From a virus, in IMG/VR virus record IMGVR_UViG_3300005337_000036, positions 1 to 36,099 of that record: a DNA stretch of 36,099 nucleotides, one strand, 5' to 3'. Under the pieces are notes generated by a model. The model was not told where the DNA came from and made no database searches. It was given only the letters and a program-made list of their open reading frames with translations. Below, in pieces: positions 22,141 to 29,028 of this stretch; the stretch's first letter is position 1, and each line of letters begins with the position of its first letter. A program made the translations under genes and the position numbers.

Positions 22141-23076
22141 TCAGTTGCCCTCCGCGATCGGCCGCAGCACCTTGATCGTCCGCGCACTAACGTGACTGCG
22201 CTCGATGTACCCCTTCACCTCGAGGCGAGTGAGACACTCGGCCACGGGGACGAACGGCTGAGCGTGCGACTGCAGCGCTTCGGCAATCTCACCGATGCTC
22301 GGTGCATAGCCGCGCTCATCGAGCCCGCGCTGCACCTGGAGCAGCACCGCGCGTTGTTGGGTGGTCAGCTCAAGCGGCTTAGGAGGCGCGGCTGGTTGCG
22401 GGGCTGGTTGCGGGGCATTGGTCGCAGTTCGCTCGGCGGCCTTCGCGATCGCCAGGTCGAGCGCCTGCTGGCGCAACTCTGCGCGCCGGACCTTCGACGC
22501 GTCCGACTCCGAAGATGGAGCGACCGAGCGCGCGCCGAACAAGAGCCTGCGCGTCCCGCGCTTGGCCATTCGCGAACTGCCGATACAGCCGCATGACTTC
22601 GCTTGGTGTAGGTGCTTCGCAGGCTTCTCTTTGAGCGTCCCGCAGTCGCATTCGATCACGATGCTACCGGGCAAAGTGCCGACGCCTACAACGACTACGC
22701 TGCAGAAGCGTGTGCCGATCAGAGCCCGCGCGCGCTCGACGCGCTGGCGATCCACTTCCCGTCTCTGCTCGTCGGTCCAATAGAAATAATTTCGGCACTT
22801 GGCGAGCGGCATCTCCCGCGTCGCCACCTTTTCATTCGGGGCCTTCACCTGGGCGGCTCCATCCGCAGCCCTGTGGGCGCGCCACCGCGCGAGCAAGCCA
22901 TGCTCCTCACCCTCGCACTTGAGCCCGGGCCTCCACTCGCTGCGATGCATGCGCCGCTGACGCCCGCAATCGCAACGCGCCCAGATGCGATGCCCCTCTG
23001 AGCGTTCGAACACGAGCGACCCCATTCGTGCGCCCACCTCGATCCCGCGATAGCCGCCCCGATCCGTCCTACCCAT
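22141..23076 (-). CDS. LexA-type winged-helix protein with two CDCG/CGC zinc motifs
   Basis: 311 residues. Residues about 237-303 match the LexA DNA-binding winged helix: LTTQQRAVLLQVQRGLDERG, GYAPSIGEIAEALQ, 'LEVKGYIER', and ARTIKVL. There is no S24 peptidase or cleavage domain. Before it are two zinc-ribbon-like units: CDCGRQRRMHRSEW..C (C35, C37, C54) and IECDCGTLKEKPAKHLHQAK with SCGC (C143, C145, C162, C164), the latter the typical CDCG-x14-16-SCGC module common in phage proteins next to HNH/AP2 domains. A Pro/Ala/Gln linker (221-233) joins the halves. Probably a DNA-binding regulator; whether it reads host SOS boxes is unknown. Confidence 0.75.
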   Translation of the reverse strand: MGRTDRGGYRGIEVGARMGSLVFERSEGHRIWARCDCGRQRRMHRSEWRPGLKCEGEEHGLLARWRAHRAADGAAQVKAPNEKVATREMPLAKCRNYFYWTDEQRREVDRQRVERARALIGTRFCSVVVVGVGTLPGSIVIECDCGTLKEKPAKHLHQAKSCGCIGSSRMAKRGTRRLLFGARSVAPSSESDASKVRRAELRQQALDLAIAKAAERTATNAPQPAPQPAAPPKPLELTTQQRAVLLQVQRGLDERGYAPSIGEIAEALQSHAQPFVPVAECLTRLEVKGYIERSHVSARTIKVLRPIAEGN

Positions 23077-23410
23077 TGCGCCGCCCCCACGCAATCGACA
23101 ACCCAGCGCGCCACTCATCCCCAATGCAACCGATGTCATGCTCGCGCAGGTCGCGCCGCTCGAGCATGTCGAGCACCGTCCGGTACGCCGCCTTCTTTCG
23201 CGCGAGCCATAGCCCCGCATCGACGCGGTCATCGCGGCCCGCGCTCGCGTCGAGCATGCCGAACAGCTGATGCTCGGCATAACTGCGCGCTGCCTCGTTC
23301 ACCTTGTCAAGGTTGCGGCCATCGCGACCGGGGCCTCGGATGACAGTCACTTCGGGCGGTGCATCGTCGCTTGCAGCTCCGTTGGTTTCCACGGCTCTGA
23401 GTGCTTTCAC
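23069..23410 (-). CDS. Hypothetical protein
   Basis: 113 residues, GTG start with a strong AAGGAG Shine-Dalgarno 7 nt upstream, one of the few independent ribosome sites in the early operon. Middle helix ARSYAEHQLFGMLDASAG and 'VDAGLWLARKKAAYRTVLDM' (64-83) look folded and helical; the first 25 residues are flexible. No family recognised. Confidence 0.65.
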   Translation of the reverse strand: MKALRAVETNGAASDDAPPEVTVIRGPGRDGRNLDKVNEAARSYAEHQLFGMLDASAGRDDRVDAGLWLARKKAAYRTVLDMLERRDLREHDIGCIGDEWRAGLSIAWGRRNG

Positions 23411-23420
23411 GGGTGGCTCC

Positions 23421-23579
23421 TTAGGGTTTGACGACTTCGACGAACATTGCGACCAGCGACAGCAGTGCCCGCGGGTCCGCCACGAGCAGCCAACACAGAT
23501 GCGCGCACAGCCCGAGCAGCGACGCGCCCGCCACGACGGCGACGAACGCGAGCGCTGCGATGACGGAGAGCGCGGTCAT
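23421..23579 (-). CDS. Tiny membrane protein
   Basis: 52 residues, nearly all hydrophobic: a first segment ALSVIAALAFVAVVAGASLL (3-22) and a second CWLLVADPRALLSLVAMFV region (about 29-47). Probably one or two membrane helices. ATG overlaps the previous stop by 4 nt. A holin-like or inner-membrane accessory role is possible, but no lysis partner is next to it. Confidence 0.6.
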   Translation of the reverse strand: MTALSVIAALAFVAVVAGASLLGLCAHLCWLLVADPRALLSLVAMFVEVVKP

Positions 23580-24019
23580 GCGAGCAGCGCCCATGCGAGC
23601 AGCGCCTCCACGGTGCGCATGGCTTCGGCGCGCGTGGCCTTCGCGGTCGGCCCGTGGCAGATGTGAACGTCCAGTCCCCGCGGCCCGTAGTGCCCCCAAG
23701 TCGCGCAGACGCGCGCACCGCACCGCCACACGCGCGCACCGCTGACATGCTCGTAGAACTCGCCGGACCCAGCCTTCAATCGCTCCCAACCATCGGGTGG
23801 CGGCTCGCACGAGCACAGCGCCCACCCGCATCCTCCGCAGGGCACGGTCTCGCTCACGACCTCGGCGCCGTGCGTAATCGGTGCAAGCTCAAACGCGCCC
23901 GCGTGCACGCCGAGGTGCTCGTAGTCGCCGACGCGCCGCGTGCCGTGCGTCGGGCAGGGCCACTTCTCCGGGCAGCCGGCGAGGTCGCACAGGCGCGCCC
24001 GACCGATGCCGTGCCTCAT
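23576..24019 (-). CDS. Hypothetical Cys-rich protein
   Basis: 147 residues with about eleven cysteines, several in pairs: CDLAGCPEKWPCPTHG (11-26), CGGCGWALCSC (around 63-73), then WRCGARVCATWGHYGPRGLD. This suggests two metal-binding knuckles. Coupled by ATGA overlap to a tiny membrane gene on either side. No family recognised. Confidence 0.6.
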   Translation of the reverse strand: MRHGIGRARLCDLAGCPEKWPCPTHGTRRVGDYEHLGVHAGAFELAPITHGAEVVSETVPCGGCGWALCSCEPPPDGWERLKAGSGEFYEHVSGARVWRCGARVCATWGHYGPRGLDVHICHGPTAKATRAEAMRTVEALLAWALLA

Positions 24020-24174
24020 CGCACCACCAGTCCCGTGATCAGCAACACGAGCGTCACGAGCAACGCGAACGCCCACGCGACCGCGTTGACCACCACGGCC
24101 GGTCCTTGCACGCGCGAAATCCACGCGTGCCCGATCACTGCGAGTGCGAGTACTGCTGTCGATTCGATGTGCAT
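24016..24174 (-). CDS. Tiny membrane protein
   Basis: 52 residues with two hydrophobic stretches (STAVLALAVIGHAWI, 5-19; VVVNAVAWAFALLVTLVLLI, 27-46). A perfect GGAGGA lies 5 nt before the ATG, one of the strongest ribosome sites seen, so the protein should be well made. Holin or membrane-anchor function possible. Confidence 0.62.
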   Translation of the reverse strand: MHIESTAVLALAVIGHAWISRVQGPAVVVNAVAWAFALLVTLVLLITGLVVR

Positions 24175-24193
24175 GTCAGTCCTCCATTCGGTT

Positions 24194-24580
24194 TCACGCC
24201 CACTCGAGCAACATGTCGTCTTGGTGTTCGAACGCGGCGAAGTCCCCACAGCGCGGGTTGCCGCAAACGAGTGGCCGCCGGCCTCGCCCTCGCCTCGGTG
24301 GCCCGCTGCCGACCGGCTCACCGCAGACTGGGCACAATCTCGCCACCTTGCGCGCGGGCTCGACGCGCGGCGCGACCTGCACGAGCGCGACGTCGGCTGC
24401 ATGGCCCTTCGCGTGCTGCATCCCGATCGGGCACACGCGACACGCGCACGCAGTCACCGAGTCAGCCGAGGCGCCGCCCTTTGCTGCGTAGAACTCGTGC
24501 CGAGCGCCGCATGCTGAGCGGCTGATCGTGCTGTGAAGGTACGGGCAGCGGAACGTCTGCAGTCGCAGGGTCTCTTTCAT
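24194..24580 (-). CDS. Multi zinc-ribbon phage protein
   Basis: 128 residues: RCPYLHSTISRSACGARHEF (11-30), CACRVCPIG (about 47-55), then CPVCGEPV (85-92) and a later pair in VCGNPRCGDF (about 107-116). The spacing of eight or more cysteines implies two or three zinc sites. Such proteins are frequent in phage early regions, with unknown targets. The C-terminus (EHQDDMLLEWA) is acidic. ATGA overlap with the DHH gene. Confidence 0.65.
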   Translation of the reverse strand: MKETLRLQTFRCPYLHSTISRSACGARHEFYAAKGGASADSVTACACRVCPIGMQHAKGHAADVALVQVAPRVEPARKVARLCPVCGEPVGSGPPRRGRGRRPLVCGNPRCGDFAAFEHQDDMLLEWA

Positions 24581-25431
24581 GGAAGCCGCTCCTTCAGCGT
24601 GAAGCCCGCCGCGTTCTTGTGACCGCCACCGCCGAAGCGCTTGGCGAGTACGCTCACGTCGAAGTCGCCGCGCGAGCGCAGGCTGTAGACGTAGGCCCCG
24701 TGGGCGTTCTGAAACCAGCCCACTGCGAAGGGCACGTCTTCGGCGAGTGCTCCGACGAGCTCGCTGATGCCAATGTAGGGGGCGTTGATGATCGGAACGT
24801 CGTCGTAGCCGGCGAACGAGGCGCGACGGGCCTGCAACTTCATCTCGCGCACATAGCGATCGATGTAGTCGAGTGCGCCTTGGCCACGGCGGGCCGCGTC
24901 TGTGAACGAGAGCTCCACGATCTCGTCCCACCGCTCGAAGCTCATTGGCTGCGACTGGATGAACGCGTTGACCTCGCGGCTGCGCTCGAGTTCCCACTCC
25001 CATAGGTCGCGGTCCTGGACATACCAAACCAGCCAAGGCGCTGACTGCTTCGGATAGCAGTAGTCCCATGCGAGCATCGCGCCCGACCGCGCCATGTCGA
25101 AGGTGCAGAAGTCGAGTCCCTCGCACGCGGACTGCGCGGTCTTATGGTGGTCGAGCACGACAAGCTCTGCCGCCGCGGCCTTGAGCTCGAGGAGCTGCTC
25201 GCGGCTCGTGCAAAAGTCGACCATCCACACACTACGACCTATGACATCGGGCAACTGCACGCGCTGACCATCGGGCGCGTAGTGAGCGGCGAAGAACTCC
25301 GCATCCATACCCACGTCCGCGGGCGCGCCGCCAACGAATGGTGGCCAATGACCGAACCAACGGCGCATGACCCAAGCCGCCGTGAAGCCATCGATGCAGT
25401 TGCCGTGATAGATCACAAGCGGCTTGTTCAT
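24577..25431 (-). CDS. DHH-family phosphoesterase
   Basis: 284 residues. N-terminal DHH domain: YHGNCIDGFTAAWVMRRWFG (8-27, metal ligands H9 and D14), VDFCTS (D72) and LVVLDHHKTAQ with DHH at 94-96. C-terminal DHHA1-type substrate motif FGGGGHKNAAGF (266-277). This is the arrangement of nanoRNase/pAp phosphatase (NrnA)-like and related phosphoesterases, manganese-dependent enzymes that cleave short oligonucleotides, pAp or cyclic dinucleotides. In a phage it could recycle nucleotides or remove a signalling nucleotide; the substrate cannot be told from sequence. Upstream and downstream genes overlap by 4 nt. Confidence 0.9.
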   Translation of the reverse strand: MNKPLVIYHGNCIDGFTAAWVMRRWFGHWPPFVGGAPADVGMDAEFFAAHYAPDGQRVQLPDVIGRSVWMVDFCTSREQLLELKAAAAELVVLDHHKTAQSACEGLDFCTFDMARSGAMLAWDYCYPKQSAPWLVWYVQDRDLWEWELERSREVNAFIQSQPMSFERWDEIVELSFTDAARRGQGALDYIDRYVREMKLQARRASFAGYDDVPIINAPYIGISELVGALAEDVPFAVGWFQNAHGAYVYSLRSRGDFDVSVLAKRFGGGGHKNAAGFTLKERLP

Positions 25432-25805
25432 GATGCGTCGTCCTCGTTGGCTTTGGGTGACACCAAGCTCAGCCGCGGCGGCGGCCGCAGACTGAGAACG
25501 CAGCGCTCGTCGTGCTCGAGCGTCTCGGGGCTCGGCCCACGCTCACCACAGCGCGGGCACGTCACCCAAGCTTCGATCACTGCCGTGTCGTGCAGTTCTT
25601 TGAGCCGCTCGCAGAGACGCCGCATGGTCGCGACCGCCTGCGTGCGCTCCATATCGGCGAGCTCGGCGCGGTTGACCTCGAGCTGCAGTGCGCGAGCGAC
25701 CTCATCGAGCAACGCGGGCGCATACTCGCGCGGCACCGTGCACGCTCGCACGATGGCCTCGGCCTGCTCGAGCACCTCGGGTGTGACGATGAGCGAGCCC
25801 GTCAT
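25428..25805 (-). CDS. Hypothetical protein with C2HC zinc motif
   Basis: 125 residues from an ATG with GGAG 7 nt upstream; an ATG two codons earlier lies too near the GGAG. A helical N-terminal part (LIVTPEVLEQAEAIVRAC, and 'DMERTQAVATMRRLCERLKE') is followed by WVTCPRCGERGPSPETLEHD then C, a CPxC-x12-H-x3-C knuckle. Acidic end NEDDAS. It follows the tRNA directly. Function unknown. Confidence 0.62.
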   Translation of the reverse strand: MTGSLIVTPEVLEQAEAIVRACTVPREYAPALLDEVARALQLEVNRAELADMERTQAVATMRRLCERLKELHDTAVIEAWVTCPRCGERGPSPETLEHDERCVLSLRPPPRLSLVSPKANEDDAS

Positions 25806-26617
25806 GCGCATGCTCCATGTGCAACAGGTGGCCGGGGCGGATTCGAACCGCCATCTGCGCCAGCACTTCGACGCCGCTCTGCCAGTTGAGCTACCGACCA
25901 CGAACGCGCCCATGCTTCGGGCGCGAACTCTCTTACAGCCGCGCGTTCACCGCTTGGAAGATCGGACGCAGCCGTTCGCACGCCTGGTCGATCTCCTCGG
26001 AGGTCGCACCCGCGCGGATCGCATCGACCATCTGCGCGTACGAAGCGCGGCGCTTGGCATCCTCGAGTCGCTGACGCTCGGCGGCTGCTGCAGCTTCGGC
26101 CTGCAAGCGTTGCTGTTCCGCTGCTGCAGCCGCTGCTGCTTCGGCTTGGGGGTCGGGCGCCGGTGATGTCTGTGTCTCGGCCATGCACATGTCCTTTCGC
26201 GATCGGGAAAACAAACGCCGTCTCTCCGGCTGTCACGTCTTCGGCTTGAACCCGCACATCGTGCGGTTGGGCCGCGGCTCGGTTTGCGACGTTCTCCCAG
26301 CACCAGAATCCAGTCGGTGCCATACCCGGTGTCTGTTCCACCGCGTCTCCCGTCACCGGCTCTACCCCCGTCGCCAATCGCAGGGGCAGTGTCGCGCGCC
26401 GGCTGCGCGCTTGTGCGTGGTGGTGTCCAGAACGCGAGAGCGCGTGCCTCACCCCGCCAGAGTTTTTCGTGCAGCCCCACAGGGCTACGAGTGCGAGCCC
26501 GATCACGAGTCCGATCAGCGCGACCGCGCCGACGAGTGCGTAGCGCCAGAAGTACCGCGCGCGATCGACCTCGGGGTGTTGCTGAAGCTCGGGGTCGTGA
26601 TTGTTCAGATCGGTCAC
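25802..26617 (-). CDS. Membrane-anchored small protein; 3' extent doubtful
   Basis: GTG start overlaps the upstream stop (GTGA). The first 50 residues are convincing: a polar start VTDLNNHDPELQQHPEVDRA, then a membrane helix (YALVGAVALIGLVIGLALVA). The frame then stays open to 25802, for 271 residues, but its last part runs antisense-like and Arg/Ser-rich across the Ala-rich gene at 25933-26184 and the tRNA. So only the part above about 26190 is likely real coding, and a lesion (frameshift) or a lost stop codon is suspected. Oddly, the distant TGA overlaps the next ATG as ATGA. Function unknown. Confidence 0.4.
   Translation of the reverse strand: MTDLNNHDPELQQHPEVDRARYFWRYALVGAVALIGLVIGLALVALWGCTKNSGGVRHALSRSGHHHAQARSRRATLPLRLATGVEPVTGDAVEQTPGMAPTGFWCWENVANRAAAQPHDVRVQAEDVTAGETAFVFPIAKGHVHGRDTDITGARPPSRSSSGCSSGTATLAGRSCSSRRASATRGCQAPRFVRADGRCDPRGCDLRGDRPGVRTAASDLPSGERAAVREFAPEAWARSWSVAQLAERRRSAGADGGSNPPRPPVAHGACA
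25828..25901 (-). tRNA. tRNA, probably tRNA-His (GTG), with irregular anticodon loop
   Basis: Cloverleaf on the minus strand: acceptor TGGTCGG/CCGGCCA (25894-25900 with 25829-25835), D-arm GCTC-AACTGGCA-GAGC with the GG pair, T-arm GGCGG-TTCGAAT-CCGCC perfect. A G at 25901 pairs with C at 25828, giving the G-1:C73 pair that is the identity mark of tRNA-His, and GTG lies in the anticodon loop. The anticodon stem GCGTC/GGCGC closes an 8-nt loop GAAGTGCT, one base too long and lacking U33; the variable loop is 4 nt. No CCA is encoded. Either an unusual functional tRNA or a decaying one. Confidence 0.72.
25933..26184 (-). CDS. Ala/Gln-rich coiled-coil protein
   Basis: 83 residues from the ATG with AAGGA 7 nt upstream; an earlier ATG two codons before is too close to that site. 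The sequence has an Ala-Glu-Gln repeat (QAEAAAAAAAEQQRLQAEAA, about 14-33) predicted as a coiled coil, and a natural C-terminal domain (YAQMVDAIRAGATSEEIDQA, then CERLRPIF). Its own ribosome site, unlike the coupled genes around it, suggests independent translation. It overlaps entirely with the doubtful end of the frame above. Confidence 0.68.
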   Translation of the reverse strand: MAETQTSPAPDPQAEAAAAAAAEQQRLQAEAAAAAERQRLEDAKRRASYAQMVDAIRAGATSEEIDQACERLRPIFQAVNARL

Positions 26618-26979
26618 TTCCCGCCTCCGCGAATGAGACGGGCCGCCTGACGCAACCGCCCTCCCGGATCGATCTCGCCGGCGCCGTGCTCTCTCAACAA
26701 GGCGAGGCGGTCGCAGATGCCTGCGCAGCGCTCTGTCTCGGCGCGCCGCTCCTCGACGAGTTGCGTCCCGCGCTCTTGCAGCTCGGTCACGCGGCGCCAT
26801 GCGAGCTTGGCGTCGGCCTCTGCGGCTTCGGCGCGTATCCGCATCGCCACGACGTCGCGCCCATAGGCGAGCTGCTCCTCGGTCAGCGGCTCCGGCTCGA
26901 ACTTGTGCCGGAGCTCTCCGCCTGCGTGGTCGAGATAGTCGCGGTCCTCGCCGCAGAGGGCGCAGAGAGGCTCGGTCAT
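26614..26979 (-). CDS. Zinc-knuckle and coiled-coil protein
   Basis: 121 residues: N-terminal CALCGEDRDYLDHAGGELRH with a following Lys-Phe (possible C-x2-C/H-H zinc site, 6-25), then a long helix (LTEEQLAYGRDVVAMRIRAE, about 32-51, through LREHGA near 99) likely to form a coiled coil. Coupled by ATGA. No recognised family. Confidence 0.58.
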   Translation of the reverse strand: MTEPLCALCGEDRDYLDHAGGELRHKFEPEPLTEEQLAYGRDVVAMRIRAEAAEADAKLAWRRVTELQERGTQLVEERRAETERCAGICDRLALLREHGAGEIDPGGRLRQAARLIRGGGK

Positions 26980-27155
26980 CGCTCGTCCTCGCGGCTCAAA
27001 ATCAAGTACTCGATGTTGTTCGCCCAGATGGCCAGGAACACACCAGTGACTATTTTCCAGTCGGCGAGTAGCAGCAGACAGAAGCTGAGCGGCCATAGTG
27101 CGAACGACAGCCACGCCAGAGCCCACCACGTTCGACTTAGCCGTTTGATCCTCAC
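26976..27155 (-). CDS. Tiny two-helix membrane protein (holin candidate)
   Basis: 59 residues, GTG start in a GTGA overlap. Two hydrophobic helices: WWALAWLSFALWPLSFCLLL (10-29) and VTGVFLAIWANNIEYLIL (35-52), joined by a short LADWKI turn, with basic residues at the N-terminus and charged SREDER at the end. The size and topology would suit a class II holin, but no endolysin is adjacent, so this is only a candidate. Confidence 0.5.
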   Translation of the reverse strand: MRIKRLSRTWWALAWLSFALWPLSFCLLLLADWKIVTGVFLAIWANNIEYLILSREDER

Positions 27156-27397
27156 CGCGCGCCTCCCCGCATCTCCTCGGCGAGCTTCTTCGCGAGCGCG
27201 CGCTGCTCCACCGAGTAGTCGCGGCGGTTGCGCACGACCTCGTCGCACAGCTTGGCGTTGCGCTCGCGCGTTTGCGCGATCAGCTCGGCGAGGGCGCTTT
27301 GCTGCGGCTCCCCGGCAATACGCAGACTGGCCGTGCGCGTGCTTGCGTACGCAATCGCGTGCTCGTAGTCAGCGCGTGTGAAGGCAGGGCCTGGCAT
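27152..27397 (-). CDS. Small hypothetical protein
   Basis: 81 residues, one nucleotide after the upstream TAA. Helical: FTRADYEHAIAYASTRTASL (6-25) and a basic C-terminal helix (ELIAQTRERNAKLCDEVVRN). No motif recognised. Confidence 0.55.
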   Translation of the reverse strand: MPGPAFTRADYEHAIAYASTRTASLRIAGEPQQSALAELIAQTRERNAKLCDEVVRNRRDYSVEQRALAKKLAEEMRGGAR

Positions 27398-27398
27398 C

Positions 27399-27743
27399 TT
27401 AGTAAAGATCCTCGCTGAACAGCGTCTCGCCGCGGTAGCCGCCTGGTGCCGCGCTCTCGATGCCCGCGTCGAGCTGCAACTGCATCGCTTCCGTGCGGTC
27501 GACGTAGCGGTTGCGACTCGTGACGAAGCCTTGCGCACGCTCGTGCTCCGCCGGAGCGAGCTCGCGGTCCGCCAACGCTCGGAGCCCGTCATGGTGACGG
27601 TGGCAGCGCAGCACCTGGCCGTCGTCGGAGAGCACTGCGGCGCAAATGACGACCTCGTCGTCGGGCCAGAGCCGCTCGGTCTGGTGAGAGCGCTCGACGC
27701 CTGGCGGGTCGACCATGCCGCGCACTTTGCAGGGCTCGCTCAC
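27399..27743 (-). CDS. Conserved phage protein with FVTSxNRYVDR signature
   Basis: 114 residues, GTG start overlapping the previous stop. Begins near VSEPCKVRGMVDPP, then VICAAVLSDDGQVLRCHRHH (31-50), 'AQGFVTSRNRYVDRTEAMQL' (74-93), ending LFSEDLY. The GF[VL]TS[RK]NR[FY]VDR-x-EA...SEDLY pattern recurs in unrelated phages in a protein of unknown function. Conserved His/Asp/Arg positions could be catalytic, perhaps a nucleotide-binding or hydrolytic fold, but this is not established. Confidence 0.7.
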   Translation of the reverse strand: MSEPCKVRGMVDPPGVERSHQTERLWPDDEVVICAAVLSDDGQVLRCHRHHDGLRALADRELAPAEHERAQGFVTSRNRYVDRTEAMQLQLDAGIESAAPGGYRGETLFSEDLY

Positions 27744-28084
27744 AGCTTCGGCTCCTTGCCGATCGGCGGCGGCACACTGAGCGGCTTCATCGGCGCCATC
27801 ACCGACTGCGGCGACTCTTGTTTCGCCGGCATGATCGTCGCGAGCGGCTGCGTACTCGGCAGCGGACCGATCACCACGCGAGGAATGACGCGCCGAGCGA
27901 CATCGCACAGCTGCACGAGCGCTTCGAGCACGTGGTCGAACCCCGTGATCGCGTCGTCCATGCGCTTGCTGCGCCGGTGCTGCGCGAACGCGTGCAGAGC
28001 AGGGATGGCGCCGCGCAGCGCGATCGCAACTGCGGTCGTCGCTCCGAGGATTGCGAGCACGGTGACTGCTGTCTCAGGCTTCAT
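27740..28084 (-). CDS. Small membrane protein with Pro-rich tail
   Basis: 114 residues: MKPETAVTVLAILGATTAVA (1-20) forms a membrane helix, followed by a soluble part with HAFAQHRRSKRMDDAITGFD and a Pro-rich C-terminus (PLSVPPPIGKEPKL). Probably anchored with a cytoplasmic or periplasmic helical domain. A spanin or holin-regulator role is conceivable but unsupported. Confidence 0.55.
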   Translation of the reverse strand: MKPETAVTVLAILGATTAVAIALRGAIPALHAFAQHRRSKRMDDAITGFDHVLEALVQLCDVARRVIPRVVIGPLPSTQPLATIMPAKQESPQSVMAPMKPLSVPPPIGKEPKL

Positions 28085-28317
28085 GGGTCCTCCGTCAGCG
28101 CGCTGTTGCCTGGATGCGCGAGCAGTTCTTGGCAGCGCAGGCACCGCGCACGCTGCGGCTCGCGGCTCAGGCGCTGCTCGCGTTCCCAGCCGACCTCACC
28201 CATTGGCCAGCGCTCGTGATGCACGCATACCGAGAGGCGTTCGCGGATCACGAAAGCGTGCGCTTGGCCGTAGCTGCCGACCGGGACGAGCCACTCGTAA
28301 CGCTGACTGGTGTTCAC
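28081..28317 (-). CDS. Small hypothetical protein with CxxC
   Basis: 78 residues, GTG start in a GTGA overlap. VCVHHERWPMGE in the middle and CLRCQELLAHPG near the end give C/H clusters that might hold one zinc ion. N-terminus SQRYEWLVPVGSYGQAHAFV reads as a beta-rich segment. Function unknown. Confidence 0.52.
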   Translation of the reverse strand: MNTSQRYEWLVPVGSYGQAHAFVIRERLSVCVHHERWPMGEVGWEREQRLSREPQRARCLRCQELLAHPGNSALTEDP

Positions 28318-28670
28318 GCGCCCTCCTTGGGCTCAAGCCGCTGCTCGACATACGCGGTCAGCGCGAGCACGGCGTCGATCACGTGGTCGACGTCTGGCCC
28401 GTGCGGCTCCTTGACCGCGAGGGTGAGTTCCGCGCGCGCGGTGGCGAGCTCTTCGGACGCAGACGCGTTTCGTGTAGGCGCCCGGTTCGCAAGCCTCACG
28501 CACGCCGCCCGCGCCTCGTCGCGCTGTCGTACGAATACGAGTGCGCTGCGAATGAGGCTCCGCACGTCGCGCAGGCACGTGGCCGCGTCGACCATCTCCG
28601 CGCTGAGGCTGTCGGGATACTGCCGCCGAAGCTCGGCGAGTTCCCAGTCGTCGTAGATGCGCATCGTCAC
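28314..28670 (-). CDS. Small helical hypothetical protein
   Basis: 118 residues; GTG (GTGA overlap) or an ATG two codons later can serve as start. Mostly helical: DWELAELRRQYPDSLSAEMV (8-27), 'LVFVRQRDEARAACVRLANR', and LTAYVEQRLEPKEGA at the end. No motif recognised. Confidence 0.55.
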   Translation of the reverse strand: MTMRIYDDWELAELRRQYPDSLSAEMVDAATCLRDVRSLIRSALVFVRQRDEARAACVRLANRAPTRNASASEELATARAELTLAVKEPHGPDVDHVIDAVLALTAYVEQRLEPKEGA

Positions 28671-28876
28671 GCGTCCTCCTTGCCCGCACGGTGCGCTGCG
28701 AGCTTGAGCGCAAGCCGCTCGAGCACCCGCGCGTCGTCGAGGCCGACTGTCGTCACAAGCTCGCCCCTGCGGAGCGTCTCGATCACGAACGCGAGAAACG
28801 CGATCTCGTCGCGCGTCAGGCGATCGAGCTGTAGGTCGAGGCTGCGGGCCGTCGGCGCGTCATCGTGAGTGGTCAC
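28667..28876 (-). CDS. Small helical hypothetical protein
   Basis: 69 residues from a GTG overlapping the previous stop (GTGA). TRDEIAFLAFVIETLRRGEL (21-40) and VLERLALKLAAHR (51-63) form two amphipathic helices. No known family. Confidence 0.55.
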   Translation of the reverse strand: MTTHDDAPTARSLDLQLDRLTRDEIAFLAFVIETLRRGELVTTVGLDDARVLERLALKLAAHRAGKEDA

Positions 28877-29028
28877 CGCAGCACCTCCCCGCAACGCACG
28901 CAGCGTTTGATGCGCCCGACGACGCGCGTGCGACCGGTCACGATTGTGCGAACCGTCGGGTGCAGCGGCGCCTCGTGCCCGACGAGCGAGCACCACAGCG
29001 CGCGCAGCCATGCGGGGAGTGGCTTCAT
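28873..29028 (-). CDS. Tiny zinc-ribbon-like protein
   Basis: 51 residues, recovered by translating the gap between two coupled genes. Sequence runs MKPLPAWLRALWCSLVGHEA and ends RIKRCVRCGEVLR. The N-terminal aromatic helix with 'C-x4-GH' plus a C-terminal CVRCG resembles small one-zinc proteins common in phages and proviruses. Both ends overlap the neighbours by 4 nt (ATGA and GTGA), which supports it as a real gene. Confidence 0.6.
   Translation of the reverse strand: MKPLPAWLRALWCSLVGHEAPLHPTVRTIVTGRTRVVGRIKRCVRCGEVLR

Noticed and set aside
26271-26480. Possible second tRNA (GGTAGAGC-like and GTTCAAG-like strings)
   Set aside because: No complementary T-stem around GTTCAAG and no D-stem partner; no cloverleaf can be drawn.
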